A stretch of DNA of 64,000 nt, taken from contig CP087217.1 of NCBI GenBank assembly GCA_020912385.1, positions 806,001 through 870,000 on the forward strand. The letters run 5' to 3'. The stretch's first letter is position 1, and every line of letters begins with the position of its first letter. This document shows positions 43,204-54,307 of the stretch, piece after piece. This stretch comes from Neofusicoccum parvum. Taxonomy: Eukaryota; Ascomycota; Dothideomycetes; Botryosphaeriales; Botryosphaeriaceae. The notes under the pieces were generated by a model. The model was not told the DNA's origin. It saw only the letters and a list, made by a program, of their open reading frames with translations, and searched no databases. The translations under genes were made by a program, and so were the position numbers.

Positions 43204-45834
43204 ATGCCCACCATGCCCAGCCAGGGCCGGCGATCGCGCTCCACCACCTCTGCCAGCACTAAAGCCAGCCAGCGCCCGCTCAGCCGTGCGTCGACCACCA
43301 GTCTGCAGTCGCAGACCACCCAGGACCAGCATAGCAACGACTTTGCTGCCCAGTATCAACAACACCCGCTCCAGCACTCGCAGCACATGGCCCATCCGTC
43401 GCAGTCCCACATGCAGTATGCTCCCGTCGAGCAGGGCCTGCTGCAGGCCGCCCACTCGCTCAGCCACCAGGACAACATGATGATGATGCAGTACCAGCAG
43501 CATCCCGCGCCCCAGATGATGTCTCAGCACTCGCAGGAAGGCTCCTACTCGCATCCACCGCCGAACGCATACATGCACCTGCAGCAACAGGCCGCCGACT
43601 ACAGCAATGGCAACCCGCAAGCCGCTGCCAGCGGCGCCGAAACCGACGACAAGAAGAAGAAGGGTGCCTCTGCCAGCGCGACAAACGACAAGGAGCTGCG
43701 CGAGATGCTCACACGAGCTGATGGCAGATCATTGAAGGACGTGGCTGACGAGGTGTTGCGCACCGAGCGCACCTCTCGCGCTGAGAAATCAAAACAGTTG
43801 TTCGCCATGTTATGGTGAGACAACAATCCTTCGCTTGCGCATGCACTGCTAACAAGCTGCAGGCTGAGACAAACATGCAAGCATGCGAAAACCTCGGTAC
43901 CCAGGAATCGTGTCTATTCACAGTACGCCGATCGCTGTGCAACGGAACGCGTCCAGCCTCTCAATCCTGCCTCTTTCGGAAAGCTTGTCAGGGTCATTTT
44001 CCCCGGCATTGCAACCAGGCGACTTGGAGTTCGCGGCGAGTCCAAATACCACTACGTTGACCTGGCACTGGTGGACGACCCCACTGATGGCCATGATCTG
44101 GAGCGCGCTGGCAGCGCTCACAGCCAGGATTTCAGCCACGCCCGCCAGGGCTCCACACATATTGCCCTTGATTTCAAGTGAGTATCTCTCCATATCCATG
44201 TGTAGCAGCAGCTTGTGCTAAGAAATCTATAGCAACATGCCACGACTTCCAGCGGACACCGCTGTTTTCCCAACCCAGGAGCAGCCTGTTGAGACGCAGC
44301 GGACGTCAACCGAAACGGGCAAGCCGTCCTTTGGCCATGCTTTTGCTGAGCCATACGTTCCTGGTTACGGCACATCGAGACAGACATCATCAATGTACGA
44401 GCAGGAACTCAAGTTTCCTCCGCCGGACCAGGATTCTTTCCAGGAGAACGACTCGATAGAGCTCCCGAATATCCACGACTACGTGCCACCGAAGACTGAC
44501 ATCGATGCTGCCAACGCATTGACAGCTTTGTACCGCACACATTGTACCTCTCTGGTGGATTGTATTCGTTTCTGCAAAGAGAAGCAGTTCTTCCGTCTGT
44601 TTACCTCTTTCCACGGCACGCTTACAGTACCAGTCCAGAAATTGCTGGCACATCCCAACATGGCACCCTGGATACGAGAGTGCGATTGGTTGATGTACCA
44701 GAAAATGATCCGTTTCGTCTCGAGACTTACACTACAAGTCACGCCGCCCGTGGTTTTGAACTTTCTGAACAACATCTCGCGTGAATTGCACAAGCACATC
44801 AGCAAAACTTTCCAGGGTCACCCCATTCACGTCCTGGAGGCAAGACTGGAACCAGCGACACTTTTTGCGCAATTACTCCACCGCATGCTTCGAGCAAACC
44901 AGGCAGCCCATGCTGCTGCGGCGTTACTCATGATTGACCAAAACCGGAATCAGATGTGGATGGATTGGGTGACGTTTGTCAACCCGAAAAGAGTCATGGA
45001 GAGCGAGTTACCGAACTGTGGCTACGAGGAGGTTTACAGGATTTTGACGCAAGACGTTCGGAGTTTGCTGCTACCACTGTCTACGCCCGTCTGGCTTGAA
45101 AATGGGACGCATTATCAAGAGGCGGCGCTACAGGCAGCAAAGCAGCACGGCGACTCGCCCATCACGAACGAGACTGTCATCGACCGTTTGGCGCACTTCC
45201 TTTCAAACCTCGCGACGCGTTTCCCGCACGCCGATACTCGGACGTTACTGCACTGCATCAGCGCCGTCGGAACTGCAGCCTGCCGCGAGATTACGGTGGA
45301 GAATGGCGCCAGCTTCTCTCCGTGGTGGATCACCAAGGTCTTTGTTGACGAGCTGAGTTTGTGGTTGGCATCACTCGGCGGGTTCCTGGCGCATCGCGCC
45401 CCTGAGCGCAAGCGCACGTCGGCTCAAGTTTCGCCGGTGGAGGATTCGTTGGACAACAGGGCAGAGAACGGAGGAGCGGTTCGCAGCAACAGTCAGGATG
45501 AAAGTCGGTTCAGCAGTCTTGGAGCAGACTTCTCGGTGGACACCAGCTTCATGAGTAATCAGGGCAAGGACAATTCCGGGAATGACAGTATGTTATAGCC
45601 ATCGCCCGTCCACGGACTACACTGACATGGGCTGTCGTAGTGAATGCCCGAAGCGCCCAAGAGTCCTTCAACCAAAACAAATTCCAGACGTTCGGCATGG
45701 ATGTTGACAACCAAGACCTCGACGACAGCGGCATCGGCATGTCATTGATGGACGACAACTTCGGAGCGTCGAAGGGATACATCGGCGCCGAGGGAAACAG
45801 CAACTTCATGCATGGTGGAATGAACGTCAGCTGA
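43204..45834 (+). CDS. RFX-family transcription factor
   Basis: Four exons, 43204-43814, 43863-44177, 44233-45587 and 45641-45834, introns 48-55 nt; 824 aa. ATG 43204 gives MPTMPSQGRRSRSTTS; the N-terminal about 150 residues are Gln/His-rich. Intron 1 falls at the start of the winged-helix domain: the spliced product reads FAMLWLRQTCKHAKTS, then PRNRVYSQYADRC, LNPASFGKLVRVIFPG and RRLGVRGESKYHYVDL, unmistakable RFX DNA-binding sequence (about 200-280). The C-terminal half (for example FFRLFTSFHGTLTVPVQKLL, WMDWVTFVNPKRV) is the extended RFX dimerisation/repression region. Fungal relatives (Crt1/Rfx1, RfxA, Sak1) bind X-box motifs and control DNA-damage, division and development genes. An upstream non-coding exon is possible. 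Identification is secure. Confidence 0.95.
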
Positions 45835-46478
45835 TTGGTCGATGCTCGTCTCTCGCATCGTGCATTGAGAACAAAAGCTAAGTCATGCGTAACGACTGCC
45901 TCCGACTTTATGACTTGCATTGTGGACGGTGCGGAGATGCTCTGTTCATACCTCTAATCTTGTACATGGGTGCTTGGTGGATTTTCTATTCGTTCAGGGA
46001 GCTACGATTTTAATTCCGTTTCGCGTCAGTTTTGGACTTTTCTTTGTTGGGTTAGTGGTTTTAGTGACTTTTTTCCTATTCAATTGGGGAGTCGATATAC
46101 CGAATGGTGTTTTCTGGGGAGGCCTTTCCTTTGTTGGATCTGGGAGTAGGCGGCTTTATGGATAACCCTGGATGCGTTTGGAAAGGGAGGGAGGATGCGA
46201 TACCTGTGCACGGTTGCACGTTGCAGTGTTCTGTAGATCCTCTTAGCTTATTTGCAAGGACTTTTGATTACTCGAGTGGGCGGTGCTGAGGTGTGGCTGA
46301 GCCGCCGGTGACTATGACTGTGCACCTTCGGTGACGCCACTTGGCAATGGCGGCGAACAAACGGTATGTAAGCGCCTATAAGACAGAGCTGGGCACCACC
46401 GGCTGCCGCAAACAAGTGCCAAAATACCACCCTTCTTAATTTTATTTTTTCCGTGCCATTCTCTTCGGCTCAGCAAGC
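45835..46478. other. Intergenic, no gene seen
   Basis: T-rich 3' flank of the RFX gene, then the upstream region of the peptidyl-tRNA hydrolase gene, with pyrimidine-rich sequence just before the ATG. Confidence 0.5.
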
Positions 46479-47474
46479 ATGGCCGAAGCGCCAGAAATGA
46501 CGGAAGCGATCGACGCGTGCTCCGTTCCCGAGGCCGACGCCGACGCGCCGCAACACCAAAAAGTTCCCGACACCACTGCGCAACCGCCACAAACACAACC
46601 AGACCTCACCACTCCACCCACTCGCGAGCGGACACCCGCACAAAGGAAACGCGACCGCAAGAAAGGCAAACACCGCCGCAACAACCCGCCACCTCCACCC
46701 GCAGACGAAGACGAAGACGACGAAGAATCCGCATCCTCCTCCACCGAATCCTCCACGAGCACACTCTCCCGCTCCCCCTCACCTTCACGCCAGATGCCGC
46801 CGCCGAAGAAAGCCGCGGCGCTGGCCGGCGGCAAGATCGCGCCGCTCTTCATCGCCTCGATCGGCAACCCGGCGCCGACGTACGCGCACACGCTGCACAG
46901 CGCGGGCCACACGCTGCTGGACGCGGTGCGCGACGCGCGGGCGTTCCCGGCGTGGCAGAAGGACCGGCTGCACGCCAACGGGCTGGTGTCGCGGCAGGCC
47001 GAGGCGGGGGTCGCGCGCAACTTCTCGTGGGTGCCGGGCATCGTGGCTCCCGGCGGGAAGAAGGCCGGCGGCGTCGCCGACGGCGAGGAGGACTGGACGC
47101 TCTGGCAGAGCCCGAGCCTGATGAACGTGAGCGGCAAGGCGCTGGCGCAGGCGTGGGGCAGGTGGAAGAGGGAGAATAGGGAGGGCGTGCTGGTCGTGCT
47201 GCATGATGAGCTGGAGAGGGGGTTGGGGAAGGTCGTGGTGCGGAGGGGCGGCAGCGCGAGGGGCCATAATGGGTTGAAGAGCATTGCGGCGCAGCTGCCG
47301 GGGATGCAGTATGTCAGGATTGGGGTGGGCATTGGGCGGCCGGAGAGCAGGGAGCCGGCGGAGGTGGCGAGGTACGTGTTGAGGAAGATGACGGGGGAGG
47401 AGCGGGCGAGGGTGGAAGGGTGCGCGGATGAGGTTATTCGGAAGTTGTGGGATGTGCAGGAGGGGAGGGTGTGA
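46479..47474 (+). CDS. Peptidyl-tRNA hydrolase, Pth1 type
   Basis: A single exon of 331 aa. The first about 110 residues are low complexity (Pro/Thr, a basic run, then Asp/Glu/Ser). The Pth fold follows: FIASIGNPAPTYAHTLHSAGH carries the Asn and catalytic His region, SLMNVSGKAL the substrate-binding Met-Asn, VVLHDELERGLGK the Asp, and GSARGHNGLKS the second Asn. The C-terminus ends in the typical YVLRKMTGEER helix. The enzyme releases tRNA from prematurely dropped peptidyl-tRNA. Compared with bacterial Pth (about 190 aa), this copy has the long N-terminal extension and an insertion before the MN motif (FSWVPGIVAPGGKKAGG). Whether it acts in mitochondria or cytosol is not evident. Third positions shift from C- to G-rich along the gene. 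Confidence 0.9.
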   Translation: MAEAPEMTEAIDACSVPEADADAPQHQKVPDTTAQPPQTQPDLTTPPTRERTPAQRKRDRKKGKHRRNNPPPPPADEDEDDEESASSSTESSTSTLSRSPSPSRQMPPPKKAAALAGGKIAPLFIASIGNPAPTYAHTLHSAGHTLLDAVRDARAFPAWQKDRLHANGLVSRQAEAGVARNFSWVPGIVAPGGKKAGGVADGEEDWTLWQSPSLMNVSGKALAQAWGRWKRENREGVLVVLHDELERGLGKVVVRRGGSARGHNGLKSIAAQLPGMQYVRIGVGIGRPESREPAEVARYVLRKMTGEERARVEGCADEVIRKLWDVQEGRV

Positions 47475-47957
47475 AGGGCCGGGGAAAGGAGCAGTGCTGC
47501 TCAAGGCTTTTTGAAAACTGAGGGAGGGATGGACGCTCAAGTCGAGAATCGTCCAGGCATATGAGGGTCGACGGAAGCAACATGCGCTCGAGACAGCTAA
47601 TGTCCACCGCCAGAAGACCGCTGGGCTCTGCCACAAAGAGCTATATTAGGGTACACGCACACCCTTTCCCGATTAGCGCTTCTAGTCCCCGAATGGAGTT
47701 GCCAAGCTGTTGCGGACGGCTGGGTTGTGCCTACCGGAGATTGATCAAGCATCAGCTTCGAAACCCAGCAACAAGAGAAAGCGCCGCGTGCCCGATGAGG
47801 GAGTCTGCAAAGGAGAAACACTTACCAACCGCTTTTGCGACATGATGAACGCTGTACTCTCTCACATCATTCTATCCACATACGACGTCTATCCCAACCC
47901 TGGCCACTTCTAATCCATCCATTCATTCCTAAGAGCTTTGTGAAGCACTCGTTCGCG
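47475..47957. other. Intergenic, no gene seen
   Basis: 3' flank of the hydrolase gene and leader of the next gene. The downstream frame is open from 47835, but that part resembles nothing. Confidence 0.5.
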
Positions 47958-49178
47958 ATGCCAGGCTTCGAATTGCTGAAGCTACCAATCGAGCTGCGCC
48001 TAATGGTAATCGAAATAATAATGGGTTATCGAACAATCCACATCGAGTGCGTCCGAAACCACCCGGTCACAGTACTCGGGCATTCGATTTGCTCTTGGTT
48101 CATCAACCCTGCTCATCACCTCGCACTATCATGCGTTAAAAGCTGGAACAGCTCCCGGCACAAGCGATTGAGACTCCCGAGTGAAACCGTCGCCTTCCTT
48201 AGACTGTCAAGGCAGATATACAACGAAACAATTACTATCCTCTACGGAAAGAACGTTTTCATCATCTCAGAGGGGCTCGCTCTGAACGCTTTACTCCTCA
48301 CATGGTCACCGAACCTCATACCGCAAATCAAATACCTCACTCTCGTCTTTGGCGATCGATACCAGCGTGGCATATGGGACGTCGTCCTCAGAGAAAGGCA
48401 TAGAGCGGATATTGTCCGTCTGTTTACCGGCGTTGAGAGCCTTCACCTCGTCAACAAAATCATGGGAGCCTGGACACAATGCGGTCGCCCGGGAGACATA
48501 GTAGCTGAGAGACAAGGCGACGACATCAATCTTCGTGTGCGCCGGATGCGACTTGGCTATGTCCCCACCGTTGCAAACAAATTGCGGCGCTATAACACGA
48601 ACTGGACGGGCAACCCTAATACGGAGATATTCACTCCCCAACAGCGCACGGAGAAAACCATGTGGGATGACTACACAAAGCTCGAGCGCTTCAAGCATTG
48701 CCCTCGCCTGAAGCACGTCAAGGTCAGCGTTGACGACAACTGGCTTCACTGGATGTGGCGACAGTCCCCCGGCTATAGAGCTTTCGGTCTGGACTATCAT
48801 TTATGGACTCATATCCAAAACTCGCGTGGGCTGTTACCTGACCACAAGTTTTGGTATGCGAGAGACTTGCTGGAACATGTCATTCCATGGAAGAAGGCTG
48901 AGGCGTACGTCGAGGCGAGGCCGTACGTCGCGGTTGCGACGAAATATCCGGGCTGGAGCGAAGGGATCACGGAATTCGAGATACCCTTGGACAGTTTACC
49001 GACCTTGTTGAAAGTCAAAGTTTTGCTGGAGAGATCTCAGAATGAGACATCTGCCTCTCGGAAAAAGCCCGAGTATCGTTGCCGCAGTCCGTGTCGCATA
49101 TGTCATAAGACGAGGGATGATATATGGATGTTCCCTGAAATGTCCAAAGAGGACCATCGTTGGCTGGTTGATGACTAG
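47958..49178 (+). CDS. F-box/2EXR-like protein of unknown function
   Basis: A single exon of 406 aa from ATG 47958, chosen because MPGFELLKLPIELRLMVIE is the usual opening of fungal F-box-like/2EXR or DUF7730-type proteins; the frame extends 41 codons upstream without family sequence. Another typical segment is FLRLSRQIYNETITILYGKN (about 85-104), followed by a divergent body with scattered aromatic residues. Near the C-terminus is a cysteine cluster (CRSPCRICHKTRDDIW). Such proteins form large, fast-evolving families in filamentous ascomycetes and may be substrate receptors or simply uncharacterised; nothing in the sequence fixes a function. It lies at the border between conserved genes and the variable right-hand region. 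Confidence 0.7.
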   Translation: MPGFELLKLPIELRLMVIEIIMGYRTIHIECVRNHPVTVLGHSICSWFINPAHHLALSCVKSWNSSRHKRLRLPSETVAFLRLSRQIYNETITILYGKNVFIISEGLALNALLLTWSPNLIPQIKYLTLVFGDRYQRGIWDVVLRERHRADIVRLFTGVESLHLVNKIMGAWTQCGRPGDIVAERQGDDINLRVRRMRLGYVPTVANKLRRYNTNWTGNPNTEIFTPQQRTEKTMWDDYTKLERFKHCPRLKHVKVSVDDNWLHWMWRQSPGYRAFGLDYHLWTHIQNSRGLLPDHKFWYARDLLEHVIPWKKAEAYVEARPYVAVATKYPGWSEGITEFEIPLDSLPTLLKVKVLLERSQNETSASRKKPEYRCRSPCRICHKTRDDIWMFPEMSKEDHRWLVDD

Positions 49179-49542
49179 TATGGAAAGGACCTGGATGGGC
49201 TCGACGGACACAACGCTACAGTCGTCCATTGGAAAGGGGTCTGGGGACCCAGGGAGTGAATATATTGTTGAGCTTCCCGATCCACTCTCGGGATCTGTGA
49301 GATATAAGTGACGACTGATCCCACGCGCAACTCGTCATTCCACGTAGAAAGGTTAGAAGGTTCCTTTTGGTGTATTGCTTCGACTCAGCACTTTTCAGTC
49401 CAACCAAATAGGGTATGATTGCGGCCCCCACCCAGCATATCGGCCTGATGCCTGCTGATCCCCGCATCTCACCACGCTGCTCTGAAATGGACGTTCTCAC
49501 CACTACACCAACATCAATCGTCACTGCCAAAGGCTTGTCCAA
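49179..49542. other. Short intergenic interval
   Basis: This lies between the F-box-like gene and the first HET gene. No gene or motif was seen. Confidence 0.5.
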
Positions 49543-50763
49543 ATGCCCGGCACGGCCACCATGACAACGTCGATTCCCGAGGCCCCTGTACTGCGGCTAC
49601 GGACGAAAAGCGACGCTCCCAGAAAACAGCCAGCCCATGACCTCTACCAACCACTCCCTCACCCCGACTCCATCCGGCTTCTCGAAATCCACCCCGGCCC
49701 GCACTCCGCCCCATTGGCCTGCCACCTCGTGCTCTCCCGCCTGAACCCCTCGACACCACCCCCCTCCTACGAAGCCATCTCCTACGTCTGGGGCTCCGTC
49801 AGCGCCCGCACCTCCCTTCACTGCAACGCCCACGCCCTCAGCGTGACCCAGAACCTCGGCGACGCGCTCAAGCGCTTCCGCCTGCCCACCGCGCCGCGCG
49901 TCGTCTGGGTCGACGGCCTGTGCATCAACCAGGCCGACGACCGCGAAAAGGGCCACCAGGTCAAGCGCATGCGCCTGATCTACAAGCGCGCCGCCCGCGT
50001 GCTCGTCTGGCTCGGCCACCCGCCCGACGCCGCCATGCCCCGCAAGGCCTTCAGCGCCATCTGCGCCCTCGCGAACCAGCGCCAGCCCCGCGACGGGGCT
50101 GCCGCTGCCACCTGGAGCGCGGCCGACGACGACGACGAGGACGGAGACGACTCCACCGAGCCATCGTCATCACTGCTACCACCACCACCGCCCAGCCCCT
50201 CCACCTCGACCGAGCACGACCGGCCGCCCACCGGCCGACGCGGCGCGCACGCCCGCCGCCACGCCGCCCTCGCGCCCTTCTACGGGCTCCCCTGGTTCCG
50301 GCGCACGTGGGTGATCCAGGAGATCGCGCTCGCGCGGTCCGCGACGCTGCACTGGGGCGGCGGTGGATGCGGCAGCGGTGGCGCCAGCATCGCGTGGCCG
50401 GCGGTGGCGCGCGCGACGGACCGCATCATCGAGCGGAAGGCGCGGCTGGCGCCGCTGCACGCGCTGCCGGGCGTGGAGAACGCGCACCTGATGGGGAGCT
50501 TGTGGTGGGCGGAGCGGGCGGCGGCGGCGAGGACAGGGGCGGACGCCAGGATGAGCTTCGCGGAGCTGTTCGTGAAGACGAGCAAGCTGTTTTTGGTGAG
50601 CGATCCGAGGGATAAGGTGTACGGGTTGCTGGGGATTCCGACGAGGGACGCGGATCCGGATGAGGGGGTGCTGTATCTGGAGCCGGATTATGAGGTCGGC
50701 GTGGTGGGGTTGTATGTGAGGTTGTTTCAGAGGCACGGGGTACGGATGGAGGAGTTGAGGTGA
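49543..50763 (+). CDS. HET-domain protein (heterokaryon-incompatibility type), short form
   Basis: A single exon of 406 aa from ATG 49543. HET signatures: YEAISYVWGS (about 75), VVWVDGLCINQADDREKGHQV (about 120), ARVLVWLGHP, and FRRTWVIQEIALA (about 247). A low-complexity Asp/Ser/Pro stretch interrupts the domain at about 190-230. HET proteins trigger cell death or growth arrest when unlike hyphae fuse; many serve other immune-like roles. Compared with the 645-aa HET protein at the window's end, this one stops soon after KVYGLLGIP, so the usual variable C-terminal half is missing. No continuation is found downstream. It may be a naturally short form or a truncated copy. Confidence 0.85.
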   Translation: MPGTATMTTSIPEAPVLRLRTKSDAPRKQPAHDLYQPLPHPDSIRLLEIHPGPHSAPLACHLVLSRLNPSTPPPSYEAISYVWGSVSARTSLHCNAHALSVTQNLGDALKRFRLPTAPRVVWVDGLCINQADDREKGHQVKRMRLIYKRAARVLVWLGHPPDAAMPRKAFSAICALANQRQPRDGAAAATWSAADDDDEDGDDSTEPSSSLLPPPPPSPSTSTEHDRPPTGRRGAHARRHAALAPFYGLPWFRRTWVIQEIALARSATLHWGGGGCGSGGASIAWPAVARATDRIIERKARLAPLHALPGVENAHLMGSLWWAERAAAARTGADARMSFAELFVKTSKLFLVSDPRDKVYGLLGIPTRDADPDEGVLYLEPDYEVGVVGLYVRLFQRHGVRMEELR

Positions 50764-51375
50764 GGAGGGGTGGTGGTTGGCCTGTTTGGCTAAACGAAAA
50801 CAAAAAGTATGCGGCTGGCCCGCAGATGATGGTAGCAAGGGGGTGGACATGGGGAGGTGGAGCATTCGTCCAGACGGCCTTACATCTCGCTCTCCAGGCG
50901 AGCGAGCAGGGTATCTGGATTAGTGAGCACTGATTGCCGTATACTTGTGTAATGTTTGAGTGCGTAGCATGAAGCGCAGCTTAGCTCGGTTGTGATGCTG
51001 AGGGATATGGAAATGAGTATCATATGGAAAGCTCCAGGGGCAGAGGAAATCAGTGTCCGAAGCAAGATAACTCCATTTGAGATATTAGTATCTAAATAAT
51101 AAGTCCAACCTCTACCATATGCGTACCCTCAGCGGTGAAGGGAGCCCAATGCTCGGCGAGAATTTGGGCGTATTCACGGATCATGTGCACATACAAAAGA
51201 GGCCGCCACTTTAACTTGGAGGGCCCTCGGGATTGATAAGTACATTCATGGTACACATTCCGAGTAGTCTATCTCTAAATACTTCTTTTCCACACTACCA
51301 ATCCACCATCGCTCTCACAAGGACCGAAAATGGATAGCGGTGCTGAAGACCATAGCAACCATGGTGAGCCCACAA
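50764..51375. other. Intergenic, no gene seen
   Basis: This lies between the short HET gene and the convergent L-domain gene. No domain or structured repeat was seen. Confidence 0.5.
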
Positions 51376-52284
51376 CTACTGCTGCCTCGCGCAGGAACCG
51401 TCGGCGTTGATGTCGGCACAGTTGGCCACGCAGCTGTACTGCTCCGTCGAGGCAAGGGGTCCGCCGGGCTCGCGCAGAGCAGCGAATTCGGTACAGTTGC
51501 CCGGACTGCGGAAGACGAAGCTGAACTTCGGGTGGACGCTTTGGAGAGATGCAAAGGACACACCGCTGGTAATAGAAGAAACTCGTGAGTACTGTGATCT
51601 CATCTGGGGGCGATTGGGGATTGGACGAGCTTGCTTACTTCCAAAAGCTGCCGGAGATATCAATTCCACCGGGTGCGACCGTTTCCAGCTTGTCGAGTGT
51701 GAGGCTAAATAGGAAAGGGTTGCCGATGACCTTGAAGAGGCCGTTGACGCGCTGGAGGTTCGGCATTTGCCAATTGTTCAGATAGCGGAGGCCGGTAACG
51801 GTGATGTCGCCGTCGACGGTCTCGAGGCTCGGCATCAGGAGATTGTTCAGCCCCGGCCGAGGCTCGTAGGACTCGCTCATAGAGATGCCGGCCACGTAAG
51901 AGAGTTTGGGGAAGTCCAAGGTGACGGTGTACGAGTCGTGGTTTTCAAAGGTGCCGCCGATGCGCTCCAGAGAGTCGGCTGCCACTTTGCTCCCGTCTTT
52001 GGTGGTGAGAGTTCCCGTGATTTCCTTAATGCCATTGAGAGAGGTGGTGGCATATGGGCCGTTTACGATTGAGATGCTCCCAGTGAAGGTCGGGCAAGCG
52101 GCAATGCTGTCGGCTTCGGCCTGGTTGTTTATGGTCTTGGTACCCTGGACGGAGCATACTACGTGTAGTCAGTCGTAGCAGTGGGGCACCGGGCTGAGAC
52201 CTGGAAATTACCAGTTGCATTTTGGCCTGCAACCACGGCTGCGAGTGCCGAAATGAAAGCCAGGTGGATCGTCTTTGGTGCCAT
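51376..52284 (-). CDS. Secreted receptor-L-domain protein, Ecm33-related
   Basis: Three exons, complement(51376-51565, 51639-52158, 52212-52284), introns 53 and 73 nt; 260 aa. It starts MAPKTIHLAFISALAAVVAG, a clean signal peptide. The mature region has receptor-L/LRR-like strands (INNQAEADSIAACPTFTGSI, LNNLLMPSLETVDGDITVTG, NLQRVNGLFKVIGNPFLF), as in Ecm33/Sps2-family wall proteins. The last exon adds FASLQSVHPKFSFVFRSPGN and a Cys-containing tail (YSCVANCADINADGSC). Unlike Ecm33, it is short and has no C-terminal hydrophobic GPI signal, so it should be freely secreted. Acceptor choice for intron 2 (51566) is the only one that keeps frame. Role in wall integrity or host contact is inference. 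Confidence 0.75.
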
Positions 52285-54307
52285 TGTTTCTTTCTGGAGA
52301 TGATTGCAATTGGGATCTGGGAGACGGGGAAGACGGCCGAATTTAAAGGGCTATGAAGACTGATAAGGCAGAAGGAATGCTCTGTGCCTAGAATTCCTAG
52401 GCTACAGGCTGACACGGAGGATAGAGGATGCCGGCCAAGTTGAGCCATGATACCCGAGTCTAGACGAGCAATGGAGCTTGATACGAGGTTATCGAAAGAT
52501 CCGTTGCACACCCAATCCAAGCATCAGAAAAAGCTTTGCCAGTGTCAATTGCGTAAGCCTCAATTGGACGATAGTTTTGTTGATCGACATGTAGCCCCGA
52601 AATGCATAATCGCCTTTCTGCGGCACATGCGCCTCATTTCTCTGAACATCCTTAATGAATTCAAGATAGTCGTTGCTTCGAGCCTGTTCGTATCGTGCCC
52701 GGCGCCAAGCTCCGGCTGCAGCGCAGGATTGCGCCCCCAAAACTGCGCGACCAATGGAACCATGGGTTCCACCCTGACCCTGCGTCTCTACGCTTCCAGA
52801 ATTAGCCCATGCGACATTTTGGTGGTACTTGAGAACCGACTTCGGCTGACCGCGAAGCGGTTGACGGCTAACGGCACTTAGTACATGTAGGTCCGCGAAC
52901 TTGAGCAGCTGCACCTTAGCGAGGCAGGAGATCTGGAGCCGACGACGGAAATCTCGGTTCCTCTGGACTTCAGACGGCCTTTGAGCCATATCAATCAGGG
53001 AACGGCCCCACAAGGTGCTGCGGTGTCTGTGTGATCAAGTAAACCTTCAGCCGCAGCTGCATGATACAGCCTGTAGGTCACTCTGCGAAGGTAGTACGTA
53101 GTTGCCGCTGGCTTTGGAAACGGCAATCGTTCTGGCTTGCGGGCATGACCCACTGCGTGATGACGGGGCCGTCTTTGCAGATTTGCTGGAGAAGGCTGAG
53201 TAAGTGTCCGAATTGTTTTGCGTATACCCTGTCTGATCTTTCCGCAGCGTCCAAGTCATGCTCAAGATGTTCAACGGTCTGGTCCATGGCTTTTACATTA
53301 TTTTGCCTAAGATTCAAGCAGCTAAACGGGTTAAGCAGGACATCATCAGTTGGGCTAAGGCCATTCTGCAGAGGTAATCTTCGAAGAAGTACAATCTTAG
53401 GAATCCAGACCACTAGAATGAAAATTGGGAACTTATCATCACTGTTTGCCTTTCAATCATCCCGGGGCAAAGGTGGAACGGTAAGACGAAAGGCGATGCA
53501 GAAGGGCAAGCTCCTTGCAGCTGGAAGGATTTTTTTAGGCACCAGCTCTGTTACACGAATTGCTATTGATTCGCTTATCAGCAAATAACACTGTCGCCTC
53601 CAGCATGTAGAAATAATTTCGACGCACGCAATAAACGCATTGGCTCGTTCTTTTCCTTGAATTTCTTAAAAGATGGCTGTTTAAAAATTATATACCTTGA
53701 GCTAAGTATTATCGCGCAGCCTGCAAAACGGGATGAGATGAAATTCGACCGTGTATGTTTGAAGACGTTGATGTGGAAATATTGCCTGGATTATGCAGCT
53801 TTTGCGTCTGCACTCACGTGGTTTAGAGCGGGGTATTCGGCCAGAACGGACCTCAAGCAACCAAGAACAGGCTGCAAACTCTGGCTTCTTGTGTTTAACT
53901 GATGTGTGCCGCTATCACTCTTGGATTCATTATTGCCAAGTCCGACAGGATAGGTGAGCGACGCGTCAAGAGTATGAGGGCGGTTTTCTATTTTTGCCAG
54001 CCTCAAGCAGCCTTGCTGCGTGAAATGGCTTCTTATTTGCCAGCCTCGAGTGGTGCACAGCCGCGTGTAATCACCAGAACATAGCGTCTCACTGCAGGGC
54101 TTATCTATGTCTCACCCAAGAACAAACCAGCAATAGCTTGCCTGCGAGGCTTAGGAGCAGGAAAGAGAAGAGAGGGACGCATAGCCGCACAGCCAATTCA
54201 GAATAAAGCATGGCTACCAGTCGCTTCCCGAGTTCCCATTACTTGGAGAACCTCAATCTCTGGGGCCTGTTTCAGCGAACTGCTCATTTGGAAAACAAAT
54301 CGACATC
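52285..54307. other. Degraded-looking intergenic region
   Basis: About 2 kb with lower GC than the neighbours. Minus-strand frames at 52489-53013 and 53078-53413 have protein-like composition but break against each other (treated below as a possible remnant). The stretch 53600-54300 is AT-richer and carries no gene that I can support. Confidence 0.5.
52489..53413 (-). pseudogene. Possible gene remnant, minus strand
   Basis: Two open frames, in different phases, give protein-like text: AMDQTVEHLEHDLDAAERSD with QQICKDGPVITQWVMPASQN (53413-53078), and TLWGRSLIDMAQRP-type text followed by LLKFADLHVLSAVS (53020-52489). No intron joining them cleanly was found. I cannot name a family; ankyrin- or NACHT-associated proteins sometimes have similar strings. 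This is a weak call. Confidence 0.25.
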
